Assembly (NCBI GenBank): GCA_963422565.1
Contig: OY730228.1
Coordinates: forward strand, 2,728,001 to 2,792,000
DNA: 64,000 nucleotides
Source: G963422565 sp963422565
Lineage (GTDB): Bacteria; Pseudomonadota; Alphaproteobacteria; MPNO01
Direction: 5' to 3'
The first letter of the stretch is position 1, and the number at the start of each line of letters is the position of its first letter. The position numbers were made by a program, and so were the translations under genes. Below are positions 54,495 to 62,568 of the stretch, piece by piece. The notes under the pieces are model-generated. The model ran no database searches. It was not told where the DNA came from and saw only the letters and a list, made by a program, of their open reading frames with translations.

Positions 54495-56314
54495 CGGAGC
54501 GCTTTCTCGTCACGGTGTCCCTGGGGCCGGTGCAGAGCCTTATCGGCGCCGCCCGGCGCACCCGCGATCTCTGGTGCGGGTCCTGGCTGTTGTCGGAGGC
54601 GGCGCGCGCCGCGGCCCGGGCGCTGTACGACGCGCCGCCGGGTTGCCTGATCTTCCCCTGCCCGGAAAACCCGGACACCGATTTGCTCCCACAAGACCGA
54701 CCGGGAGACGCCGCCAATATGGCCAACATCCTGCGTGCGGTGGTGACTCTGGAAACGCCGGAAGATGCCCGCCTGCTCTGCGAGCGGGCGAAGAATGCAG
54801 CCGCTGCCCGTCTGGTCGAGCTGGGCGAGAAGGCGCGGAAGAAATTGGATGCTCCGCTGCGCGAGGATGTCTGGCAGGCGCAGATCGACGACATGCTGGA
54901 GACTTTCTCCGCTTGGGTGTCGCTTGCGGGTTGCGGCGACGACTATGGGGCGGCCGGCAAGCGGCTCGGCGAGGCGCTGGCGGCGCGAAAGGCGACCCGC
55001 GACTTCAGGGCCTGCCCACCGCTCTCGGCGGCGGCTTCCGGCCTGCCCAAATCCTCGCTGGACGGCGCCCTGGAGACGGTGCTGCCCCGATCGCTCGGCA
55101 ACGGCCCGCAACGCCGGCTTCAATTGTCCGCAGGCGAACAGCTGGATGCCCTCGGGGTGATCAAACGGATGGCCGGTGAGGCGGAGCAATTCACTTCCAT
55201 CATGCGCATCGCCGCCGATCCTTGGGTGCGGCGTCTCACCGCCGATCAGCAGCAGCGATTACGCGCCGCTTGGGAGCCGCTCGTCGGATCGGACCTCTCC
55301 ACTCGCACCCTCGGTAATCAGGGCGCCTATCGGGCGCTGCCCTATGACGGCTCGCTGCTCTACGATTTCCGGCTGCGCAACGCGTTGGACCGCAAGGGCC
55401 TGTCCGAAGACGAGCGCGCGGCTCTGAAGCGACTTGATCGCTGCATCAAGGAGATCGCGCGGGAGAAAGCCACCGACGGCGAAGCGGTCGGCGGCCCCGT
55501 CCCCTACGCGGTCATCCTGAAGGCCGACGGCGACCACATGGGGAAGTTGTTGGAATGCGCCACAAATGCGCATGAGTCCCGCAGGATTTCCCGCTCCCTG
55601 CACGGCTTTGCTTCCAGCGTTCGCGAGATTGTTCGCAACCATCGCGGCCACGCCGTCTATGCAGGCGGCGACGATGTGCTTGCCCTGCTGCCATTGGCTA
55701 CCGCCGTGGCTTGCGCCGAGGAGCTGTCCAAGGCTTTCGAGACCGGGCTGGGCGGCGTCGCAAGCGAGTTGACGACGCCGGCCGAAGATCGCCCCACATT
55801 GTCCGTCGGTCTCGGCATCGGCCATGTGATGGAGCCGATGGGCGCGCTGCGCGACCGCGCCGAACGGGCGGAGAAGCTGGCCAAAGGCGCTGACAAGCCG
55901 GCCTCACGCAACGCACTCGCCATTCTACTCAGGATTCGCTCCGGGGCAGAACTCGAATGGCGCGCGCAGTGGAGCGATTACGATGCCTTCGGCGCGCTGC
56001 ACCGCTTCACCGAAGCCTATCGCGCGCAGCAACTGCCCAGCCGCGCCGCCTATGATCTGCGCACCATCGACCGGCGGCTGGCCTGGCTGAGGGATGACGG
56101 CAACGACCACGCTCGCGGGATGCGCGAGGCCGAACTGCACCGATTGCTGGAGAAAGCCCGTTTGCCCGGCGGCGAAAGACGGATTCCGAGCGACTTGCAG
56201 CAGACAATCGAGACGCGAGCCGGAAAACAATCGCTGCGCCGATTGGCGGACAGCATGATCATTGCGCGCTGGTTGTCCGCCCGCACCGCCGGCGATGTGG
56301 GAAAGGCTGCGTGA
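54491..56314 (+). CDS. cas10: Cas10/Cmr2 of type III-B, lacking the HD domain
   Basis: A 607-residue large subunit, much shorter than Pyrococcus furiosus Cmr2 (about 870). It starts directly with the Palm-1 segment FLVTVSLGPVQSLIGAARRTRDLW, so the N-terminal HD nuclease is missing. Palm-2 is complete with DGDHMG at 346-351 and the cyclase motif GGDD at 392-395 (YAGGDDVL). This predicts cyclic oligoadenylate synthesis without ssDNA cleavage. No clear zinc ribbon is seen. The start is TTG, overlapping cmr1 by four bases. Confidence 0.92.
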   Translation: MTERFLVTVSLGPVQSLIGAARRTRDLWCGSWLLSEAARAAARALYDAPPGCLIFPCPENPDTDLLPQDRPGDAANMANILRAVVTLETPEDARLLCERAKNAAAARLVELGEKARKKLDAPLREDVWQAQIDDMLETFSAWVSLAGCGDDYGAAGKRLGEALAARKATRDFRACPPLSAAASGLPKSSLDGALETVLPRSLGNGPQRRLQLSAGEQLDALGVIKRMAGEAEQFTSIMRIAADPWVRRLTADQQQRLRAAWEPLVGSDLSTRTLGNQGAYRALPYDGSLLYDFRLRNALDRKGLSEDERAALKRLDRCIKEIAREKATDGEAVGGPVPYAVILKADGDHMGKLLECATNAHESRRISRSLHGFASSVREIVRNHRGHAVYAGGDDVLALLPLATAVACAEELSKAFETGLGGVASELTTPAEDRPTLSVGLGIGHVMEPMGALRDRAERAEKLAKGADKPASRNALAILLRIRSGAELEWRAQWSDYDAFGALHRFTEAYRAQQLPSRAAYDLRTIDRRLAWLRDDGNDHARGMREAELHRLLEKARLPGGERRIPSDLQQTIETRAGKQSLRRLADSMIIARWLSARTAGDVGKAA

Positions 56315-57606
56315 AAAAGCAGAAGAAGAAGGGGAGAGGCGGCAATCCGGCGGCCCGCGGCAAGCAACGCAAGAAGCCGCAGCGACAACGCCCGGCCGCC
56401 GCGCGGGTTGTCGCTGCCGCCCCGACGCTTCGCCGGACCGAACGACCCAAGTCCGGCCGGGTGGTCAGCCTGGAGCCGCTGATGCCCGTCATCGTGCGCT
56501 CCGCCCGACCGATGGAGGGCAAGTCGGACGCCGATCCGGCGCGCTTTCCGCCGCCGTCCACCGTCGCTGGCTGCCTGCGCACCGCCTGGGCGCGCGCCGA
56601 GCGCCGGCCCTTCGGGCGGGAGCTTGCCGAACGGGCAGTGGCAGGGCCGCTACTGCTCACGGCCGACCGCCGGGTTCTGGCCCCCAGGCCGGCCGATGCG
56701 CTCTATTTCGGTTCCGGCGAAGAAGCGTGTTGCATTCGCAGCGAACCGCGCGCCTTCGACCCCGGGGTCGGCACGGATCTGCCGGACGGCTTGCTGCCCG
56801 TGCGCCTGACCGAAGACGTGAAGGGAAAGCCGGGCGAGGGTCCCTCCTGGTGGGACTGGAAAGACCTTCTGGCCTTTCGTCGCGGAGATGACGTCGAACA
56901 TTCACGCCTGTCAGAGAACGGCTGGTTGCAGCCGCCGGGCGACCGGCGCACGCATGTCACCATCGAACCGGGCACCCGGGCTGCCCGCGACGGTCAATTG
57001 TTCCAGACCGAGGGGCTGGATTTCGATGTCGGTCCGGCGCGCTACGATGAATCTTCGCAAGACCGGAAGCGCCGTTCGGGGCCTGGCGGCTTGCGCCTGT
57101 TGGCGCGTTTCGCCGAGCCGATGGGCAAGAGCCTGGTCCATCTCGGCGGCAAGCGGCGTCTGGCGGCGCTACAGCCGGAAGCGGAGTCGATCTGGCCCAA
57201 GGCGCCGGAGGACTGGCTCGAACGCATCCGCGAAGCCGGCGGTCTGTCCCTGACCCTGCTGACGCCGGGCATATTCTCCGCTGGCTGGCGTCCCGGCTGG
57301 GTGGACGCTGGGGGGCCGAGCGGCAGCCCGCCCGTTGCGCCGAATCTGAAGCTCCGACTCCGCGCCGCGGCGGTGTCGCGCTGGCAGCCGCATTCCGGCT
57401 GGGACCTTGCCGGGAACAAGCCCAGGCCCACCCGCAAGCTGGCGGGCGCGGGCGCGACCTACTGGTTCCAAGTGATCGACGGTCTCGACGCGGCCGCTCT
57501 CGACGCCCTGTGGCTGGCCGGCATCTGCGACGACGAGCAGGACCGGCGCGACGGCTTCGGGTTGGCGCTGCCGGCCCCGTGGACGCCGCCGGAGCGCGGC
57601 GCGTAA
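56311..57606 (+). CDS. cmr3: Type III-B CRISPR complex protein Cmr3
   Basis: A 431-residue Cas5-like protein that caps the 5' tag end of the crRNA. The conserved part starts at about residue 50 (LEPLMPVIVRSARPM) and includes PPPSTVAGCLRTAW, the Cmr3 recognition loop region. The first 45 residues are strikingly Lys/Arg-rich and have no counterpart that I recall in characterised Cmr3. The GTG start overlaps the cas10 stop by four bases (GTGA), which favours this start despite the unusual tail. Confidence 0.88.
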   Translation: MKKQKKKGRGGNPAARGKQRKKPQRQRPAAARVVAAAPTLRRTERPKSGRVVSLEPLMPVIVRSARPMEGKSDADPARFPPPSTVAGCLRTAWARAERRPFGRELAERAVAGPLLLTADRRVLAPRPADALYFGSGEEACCIRSEPRAFDPGVGTDLPDGLLPVRLTEDVKGKPGEGPSWWDWKDLLAFRRGDDVEHSRLSENGWLQPPGDRRTHVTIEPGTRAARDGQLFQTEGLDFDVGPARYDESSQDRKRRSGPGGLRLLARFAEPMGKSLVHLGGKRRLAALQPEAESIWPKAPEDWLERIREAGGLSLTLLTPGIFSAGWRPGWVDAGGPSGSPPVAPNLKLRLRAAAVSRWQPHSGWDLAGNKPRPTRKLAGAGATYWFQVIDGLDAAALDALWLAGICDDEQDRRDGFGLALPAPWTPPERGA

Positions 57607-57632
57607 CGGCTTTATCGATAAGGGCGACGCCT

Positions 57633-58529
57633 ATGCAACCGAGACTTTTTCACCTTCATGCCCTGTCCGCGCTGCATTGCGGTACCGGCCAGTCCGCCGA
57701 TGTGGTGGACCTGCCCATCGCCCGCGCGCGCGCCACGAGGCTGCCCATAGCGCCCGGCTCTTCGCTGCGCGGCGTGCTGCGCGATTCCGTCGAACGAACG
57801 GGCGGCGACGAGGGGGCGAGGAATGCCGAGGCTTTGTTCGGCCCGCGGTCGATCGCCGGCAACGACGACAGCTTCGCCGGCGCCCTGTCCGTCGGCGACG
57901 CTCACCTGCTGGCGCTGCCGGTGCGCTGTCTGGCCGGCATCGTGAGCTACGCCACATCGCCGTTCATCCTGCGCCGCTACGCCCGCGACCTCGCCCGCGC
58001 CGGGGGCGAGGCGCTGCCAGTGCCGCCCCACCCCGCCGACGGGAAGGCGAAGGTGACGCCGGATTCGGTCAACCTCGTCGGCGGCAAGCTGGTTCTCGAA
58101 GACCTCGACTTGACGGCGCAACAGGAAGAGTCGTTGCGGAGGTGGGGGAAACGAATCGCAATATCCGTTCATCCCGACGACTCCGCATCGCGGACAGATT
58201 TCATACGTCGCTTCGCGCTGCTGCCCGACGACGTCATGGACTTCCTTGCCGAAACCGCCACCGAATTGCGCGCCCGCATCCGCATCGACGAGAAGACCGG
58301 GACGGTCGCCAAAGGCGCGCTCTGGTACGAGGAGCATCTGCCGGCCGAGACCGTGCTGTGGGGCCTGTATGCGCTCTCGGCTTCCAACCGTCGAGACGAT
58401 CCGCGCAACGCGGATGAACTGGCCCGGACGCTTCCGGCAAACGGCGCCCTGCTGCAACTCGGCGGCAATGCCGGAATCGGCCATGGCCTCGTGCGCTTCA
58501 CGACCCGGCCTATCGGGGAGGAGATATGA
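57633..58529 (+). CDS. cmr4: Type III-B CRISPR backbone RNase Cmr4
   Basis: A 298-residue Cas7-like backbone subunit that cuts target RNA every six bases. His15 and the catalytic Asp26 (VVDLPIARARATRLPIAPGS) fall at the positions known from Pyrococcus furiosus Cmr4, followed by GSSLRGVLRD. The C-terminal Gly-rich loop is GGNAGIGHGLVRF. The nuclease is predicted active. It starts 26 bases after cmr3, the only non-overlapping junction in this operon. Confidence 0.92.
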   Translation: MQPRLFHLHALSALHCGTGQSADVVDLPIARARATRLPIAPGSSLRGVLRDSVERTGGDEGARNAEALFGPRSIAGNDDSFAGALSVGDAHLLALPVRCLAGIVSYATSPFILRRYARDLARAGGEALPVPPHPADGKAKVTPDSVNLVGGKLVLEDLDLTAQQEESLRRWGKRIAISVHPDDSASRTDFIRRFALLPDDVMDFLAETATELRARIRIDEKTGTVAKGALWYEEHLPAETVLWGLYALSASNRRDDPRNADELARTLPANGALLQLGGNAGIGHGLVRFTTRPIGEEI

Positions 58530-58945
58530 TCGAATTGCGCACCCATACCGTCGCCCGCGAGGCCTATGTCCGTGTCGCTGCCCGGCGCGATTGCCCGAAA
58601 AAGAAGGAATACGGCGCGTTGGCGCACAGGCTGCCGAGCATGATTCTGGGCAACGGCCTCGCCCAGGCCACCGGCTTTCTGCTCGCCAAGGGCAGCAAGG
58701 AGCACGCGGCGCTGCTGGACGACCTGAACGCCGTGCTCGGTGTCGCGGGGGCCAGCGTCTGCAAGAGCGGTGAGGACCTTCATCAACACGTCATCCAGAG
58801 CGACCTCGGGCGAATAATGGTGCTGACGCGTCGGGCGCTGGAAGCCGGCGGCTGGATCAAGCGCTACGTGCAGGGCGTGTTGCGCATCGACGCCATCGGC
58901 GACAGCGACGAGTCGCGCGACGACAAGACGGAGGCGGCCTCTTGA
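58526..58945 (+). CDS. cmr5: Type III-B CRISPR small subunit Cmr5
   Basis: A 139-residue mostly helical protein, with the Cmr5 pattern LAHRLPSMILGNGLAQATGFLLAKG (about 32-57) and a C-terminal WIKRYVQGVLRI helix. Cmr5 forms the inner filament that lines the RNA groove of the complex. The length and position between cmr4 and cmr6 agree. The ATG overlaps the cmr4 stop by four bases; the acidic C-terminal tail (about 126-139) is probably disordered. Confidence 0.9.
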   Translation: MIELRTHTVAREAYVRVAARRDCPKKKEYGALAHRLPSMILGNGLAQATGFLLAKGSKEHAALLDDLNAVLGVAGASVCKSGEDLHQHVIQSDLGRIMVLTRRALEAGGWIKRYVQGVLRIDAIGDSDESRDDKTEAAS

Positions 58946-59991
58946 CGGCGACCCGATTGATTCGCGAAGCGCTACAGCCGCTCTACGAGAAGGCGGAGAA
59001 CGCGCATCCGGGCCTGCTGCTGCAACGTGGCTTTCCCGAGCATCGGACCGGCGAAGACGGCAGCAGAGCCAAGACCGAGCATATCGCGCGGGTCTGCAAG
59101 ACCGCGCCCGGCGAATTCTATGGCAACGCCTATCGACGCTGGCGGGCAGCCACTTCCGACAAGCAGCGCTTTCGTCAGGTGTCGCTGCAACTCGAAAGCC
59201 GCCTGTTCGTCGGCTTGACCGGCGGCGGGATGCTGGAGACCGGCTGCGCGATCGCTCGCAGCTACGGCGCGCCGTCCATCCCCGGCTCCAGCATCAAGGG
59301 CGCGGTCGCGGCCTTTGCAAGGGAACGGCTCGATGAACAAAATGACGGAAAAGCCATCTGCGTGGAATTGTTCGGAGCACCGGCTTCGGAAGAAAATCCG
59401 ACAGGATTGTCCGGTCTCATCATCTTTCATGACGCTTGGTGGGCGCCCAACCCGGCCAAAACTCCCTTGGCGCAGGATGTCGTGACAAGTCACCATCCGG
59501 ACTATTATGGCAGGGATGGTGCGACGCCCGCTACAGATTACGACAGCCCGGTTCCGAACGCGCAGGTCGCCGCGCAAGGAGAATTCCTGTTCGTGATCGA
59601 AGGACCGGCCGAGTGGTTGGATCTGGCCGAAAACATGCTGGCGGACGCCCTGGTCGATCACGGCCTCGGCGCCAAAACCCGAAGCGGCTACGGCCGTTTC
59701 CGGAAGCCGGACCCCCACGCCGCCCGTCGCTCGGCATGGGTGGATGAGACGATCGACCGTCTCGTGAAGAAGAACAACGCCAAGCAAGACGACATCCTGC
59801 GTGGCAAAGGCCTGGCCGAAGCGTTCCGTGCGCTCGATGACTCGGCGTCGAAAAAGGAAGCATTCGAGGATGTCCGGGCGCGCTGGCGGCAGAAGGGCTG
59901 GTGGGACGGTTCGTCGCCCGGGCGCGCAGCCAAAGCGGCCAGGAAGATCTACGACGAATACGCGGATGCGGCGCGAACCGATTCCGACTGA
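58942..59991 (+). CDS. cmr6: Type III-B CRISPR complex protein Cmr6
   Basis: A 349-residue RAMP subunit that caps the 3' end of the backbone. It shows SYGAPSIPGSSIKGAVAAFARERL (about 107-130), a SGLIIFHDAWW element, and the Gly-rich loop GLGAKTRSGYGRF at 241-253. The first third is charged. The start is TTG, overlapping the cmr5 stop by four bases. The 3' end has visibly lower GC than the chromosomal genes around it and overlaps the CARF remnant by 26 bases. Confidence 0.9.
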   Translation: MTATRLIREALQPLYEKAENAHPGLLLQRGFPEHRTGEDGSRAKTEHIARVCKTAPGEFYGNAYRRWRAATSDKQRFRQVSLQLESRLFVGLTGGGMLETGCAIARSYGAPSIPGSSIKGAVAAFARERLDEQNDGKAICVELFGAPASEENPTGLSGLIIFHDAWWAPNPAKTPLAQDVVTSHHPDYYGRDGATPATDYDSPVPNAQVAAQGEFLFVIEGPAEWLDLAENMLADALVDHGLGAKTRSGYGRFRKPDPHAARRSAWVDETIDRLVKKNNAKQDDILRGKGLAEAFRALDDSASKKEAFEDVRARWRQKGWWDGSSPGRAAKAARKIYDEYADAARTDSD

Positions 59992-60163
59992 ACGCGCTGT
60001 CCTATCGTGTACCGTCGGCGGCAGCCACCGACCGGTTCTCAAAGCCATCGGGTCGAACCGGCCCGGCTTCGTCCGTTTCTTCCGCACGGATAAGGATCCA
60101 GCGTCCGGCAAGCCCGGATCGATCGTTCAGGCGACGGGAAAGAGGAACATCATCAGGGCTCTT
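59966..60163 (+). pseudogene. Truncated CARF-domain effector remnant (TIGR02710-like N-terminus)
   Basis: In the +1-shifted frame at the end of cmr6, an ATG at 59966 (overlapping cmr6 by 26 bases) opens a product with RAVLSCTVGGSHRPVLKAI at residues 10-28, PGFVRFF and DPASGKPGS at 44-52. This is the pattern I know from the start of the CARF domain in TIGR02710-type CRISPR accessory proteins (VGG-S-x-x-P, strand, D-P-x-T-G-x-P-G-S). Similarity ends near residue 65, where a REP-like repeat begins; the frame stays open to 60463 without sense and runs into the degP gene. No downstream frame restores the domain. The family call is from memory and needs a profile search. Confidence 0.65.
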
Positions 60164-60200
60164 TGGGGGAAGGGCAGGGCGGGGGAGAATGCCTTCCCGG
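60156..60200. repeat. Degenerate REP-like GC-rich repeat at the end of the cmr locus
   Basis: Carries CTCTTTGGGGGAAGGG, GGGCGGGGGA and GCCTTCCCGG, resembling the units at 43473 and 50407 but more diverged. It begins where the CARF-like reading frame loses similarity, so it marks the break point. Confidence 0.45.
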
Positions 60201-60210
60201 CCCGGACGAG

Positions 60211-60240
60211 ATTATTGTCATTACGAAAGTTTAACGTTGC
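60211..60240 (+). promoter_or_regulatory. AT-rich patch upstream of the second degP gene
   Basis: The only AT-rich stretch in the 312-base gap after cmr6. It holds TTGTCA (60215-60220) and TTACG/TTAACG near-repeats about eleven bases apart, a layout common for OmpR-type regulators. No good -10 hexamer is seen. A role as the operator for the downstream two-component system is speculative. Confidence 0.25.
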
Positions 60241-60303
60241 GGCAAGGCGCTCTTCAGGCTGCGACACCATCTCTCCTGGCGAGATCAATCAGGAGGTATC
60301 ATC

Positions 60304-61773
60304 ATGTCTACGCTCGCGCTCATCGATTCCAGGGCGGTCCGGCGGGTGGTCTTGCCCGGCGCCGTCGCCCTGGCCGCGGCGATCGCCGCCACGACGATCG
60401 CTCACGCCCATTCCGCGCCGTCCGGATTCGCCGACCTCGCGGCCAGGGTCAGCCCGGCGGTAGTCAATATCTCGGTCCACGGAAAGACCGGGCCGGCGGG
60501 GACCGGCGTTCCCTTCTCGGAGGGTCCGTTCCGCGATTTCATGGAGCGCTTTTTCGGCCGCGACCTGCCGGATTTCGGCGCGCCGCCGATCCCCCCCCAG
60601 GGCCGCGCGACCGGGCTGGGATCCGGTTTTCTCATCGACGCCGACGGCCATATCGTGACCAACGACCATGTGGTCGGCGATGCCAAGGAGATTCGCGTCC
60701 GCCTGCAGGACGGTAGCCGCCACGACGCCAGGCTGATCGGGAGCGACCCGCGAACCGATCTCGCGCTGATGAAGATCGACGCCGGCAAGCGGCTGCCGTT
60801 CCTCCGTTTCGGCGATTCGGACCGCATCCGCACCGGCGACTGGGTCATGACGGTCGGTAATCCGTTCGGACTTGGCGGCACGGTCACGGCCGGGATCGTC
60901 TCGGCGCGCGGCCGCGACCTTCCGGGCGGTACGCTGGTTGACTTCCTGCAGATCGACGCCCCGATCAATCGCGGCAGCTCGGGCGGGCCCAGCTTCAACG
61001 CCGACGGCGACGTGATCGGAGTCAACACCGCCATCTTCTCCCCCACCGGGGGCAATGTCGGCATCGGTTTCGCGATCCCGTCGAACACCGCAAGAGGCGT
61101 GATCGCGAACCTCAGGACGCACGGGACGGTCGAACGCGGATGGCTCGGCGTCAAGATCCAGGCCATTACGCCCGATATGGCGGAGGGGCTCGGCCTCGAG
61201 TCGGCCGCCGGAGCGCTCGTCGCCTCGATCGAGGACGGCGCGCCCGCCGAGGAAGCCGGTCTGCGGGCCGGCGACGTGATCGCCATGTGGGCGGGCGACG
61301 AGATCGACGAGCTCCGCGAGCTTCCCCGGCTGGTCGCCGCTACGCCGGTCGGCAGGTCGGTGGAGGTCGAAATCGTCCGCAACGGCGAGCGGCGCAAACT
61401 GATCGTCGAGACCGGGCGGATGCCGGCCGCCATGAGGGCCGCCGCGGCGACGAAGGGCGGCGACGCACCCGGTACGCTGCCTGGAACCGGCGTCACCGTG
61501 GCCGATCTGGACGACCGGGCGCGTGCGCGCTACCGCCTCGACGCGGCGCTCGCCGGCGCGCTGGTCCGCTCGGTCGCCCCCGACGGCCCGGCGGCAGCGG
61601 CGCTCCGGCCCGGCGACGTGATCACCCGGGTCGCGGCGACCGAGATCCGTGGCGTCCGGGACGCCGTCGATGCGGTCGCGGCGGTGCGCGCCGAGGGCCG
61701 CAAGGCGGTCACCCTGTTGGTCGATCGCGGGGGCGAGAGCCGCTTCGTCGCGATCCGCTTCGCGGATGTCTGA
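60304..61773 (+). CDS. DegP/MucD-type periplasmic serine protease (second copy)
   Basis: A 489-residue HtrA-family protease. The signal peptide spans about 1-35 (hydrophobic core from 14, ending AHAHS). The triad is His122 (TNDHVV), Asp152 (RTDLAL) and Ser226 (GSSGGP, where the first copy has GNSGGP). PDZ 1 starts near 275 and a weaker PDZ 2 near 390. CAGGAGG lies seven bases before the ATG. It precedes a response regulator and a kinase, in contrast to the hflKC-linked copy at 14168. Confidence 0.93.
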   Translation: MSTLALIDSRAVRRVVLPGAVALAAAIAATTIAHAHSAPSGFADLAARVSPAVVNISVHGKTGPAGTGVPFSEGPFRDFMERFFGRDLPDFGAPPIPPQGRATGLGSGFLIDADGHIVTNDHVVGDAKEIRVRLQDGSRHDARLIGSDPRTDLALMKIDAGKRLPFLRFGDSDRIRTGDWVMTVGNPFGLGGTVTAGIVSARGRDLPGGTLVDFLQIDAPINRGSSGGPSFNADGDVIGVNTAIFSPTGGNVGIGFAIPSNTARGVIANLRTHGTVERGWLGVKIQAITPDMAEGLGLESAAGALVASIEDGAPAEEAGLRAGDVIAMWAGDEIDELRELPRLVAATPVGRSVEVEIVRNGERRKLIVETGRMPAAMRAAAATKGGDAPGTLPGTGVTVADLDDRARARYRLDAALAGALVRSVAPDGPAAAALRPGDVITRVAATEIRGVRDAVDAVAAVRAEGRKAVTLLVDRGGESRFVAIRFADV

Positions 61774-61887
61774 GGCGGCCGCTCGCCGGACGGGCATCTT
61801 CCGGGGCCGCATCTCGCGGCCCCGGTCTTGCTTCGCGCCGCGATCGCGGCCACAAGGATCGACGGGTGCCGTCGACCGAGTTCGGGT

Positions 61888-62568
61888 ATGCGCGCGCTGA
61901 TCATCGAAGACGACGCCGAGACCGCGGGCTTCATCGCCAAGGGTCTCGCGGAAAGCGGGTTCTCCATCGACGCCGCGACCGGCGGCAGGGACGGGCTCGT
62001 TCGGGCGCTGGGCGGCGAGTATGACGTCGCCGTCATCGACCGTATGCTTCCCGAGCTCGACGGGCTCGCGATCGTCGATGCGATGCGCAAGGCCGGACGG
62101 CGCACCCCGGTCCTGTTCCTCAGCGCCAAGGGCGAGGTCGCTGACCGGGTCGCCGGGCTCGAAGCGGGCGGCGACGATTACCTCGTCAAGCCCTTCGCCT
62201 TCTCCGAGTTGCGCGCGCGGATCGATGCGCTGATCCGCCGCAGCGCCGGAGCCGGAGTTGCGGCGGTGAGGCTCAAGGTCGCCGATCTCGAGATGGATCT
62301 GCTCGCGCGCCGGGTTCGTCGGGGCGCCAGCGACATCGACCTCCAGCCCCGCGAATTCAAGCTGCTCGAGGTCCTGATGCGCAACTCGGGTCGGGTGGTG
62401 ACGCGGACGATGCTGTTGGAACAGGTCTGGGACTATCACTTCGATCCGCAGACCAACGTCATCGATGTCCATGTTTCCCGGCTCCGGCGCAAGATCGACC
62501 ATGGTTTCTCGCCCCCGTTGATCGAGACCGCGCGCAAGGCGGGCTATGTCATCCGGGAACCGCGCTAG
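61888..62568 (+). CDS. OmpR/PhoB-family response regulator
   Basis: A 226-residue regulator. The receiver domain has the acidic pocket IIEDD and phospho-acceptor Asp51 (VIDRMLPELDG), and conserved Lys101 (YLVKPF). The C-terminal winged helix begins near 130 and includes LQPREFKLLEVLMRN, VWDYHFDPQTNVIDVHVSRLRRKI. The start is the ATG at 61888, 114 bases after degP. The kinase gene overlaps its end by 23 bases. Confidence 0.95.
   Translation: MRALIIEDDAETAGFIAKGLAESGFSIDAATGGRDGLVRALGGEYDVAVIDRMLPELDGLAIVDAMRKAGRRTPVLFLSAKGEVADRVAGLEAGGDDYLVKPFAFSELRARIDALIRRSAGAGVAAVRLKVADLEMDLLARRVRRGASDIDLQPREFKLLEVLMRNSGRVVTRTMLLEQVWDYHFDPQTNVIDVHVSRLRRKIDHGFSPPLIETARKAGYVIREPR

Noticed and set aside
53169..59991. 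Type III-A (Csm) or III-D assignment
   Set aside because: Presence of Cmr1, Cmr3, Cmr5 and Cmr6 type proteins in Cmr order, together with Cmr4 His15/Asp26, supports type III-B.
53082..60303. CRISPR array next to the cmr operon
   Set aside because: I looked for regularly spaced near-identical repeats of 25-40 bases on both sides of the operon and found none. The GC-rich units at 43, 50 and 60 kb are far apart, diverged and palindromic.
59992..60463. Continuation of the CARF-like reading frame up to 60463
   Set aside because: After about residue 65 the sequence loses all family character and runs through a repeat, a likely promoter and the start of degP; only the first part is kept as a remnant.
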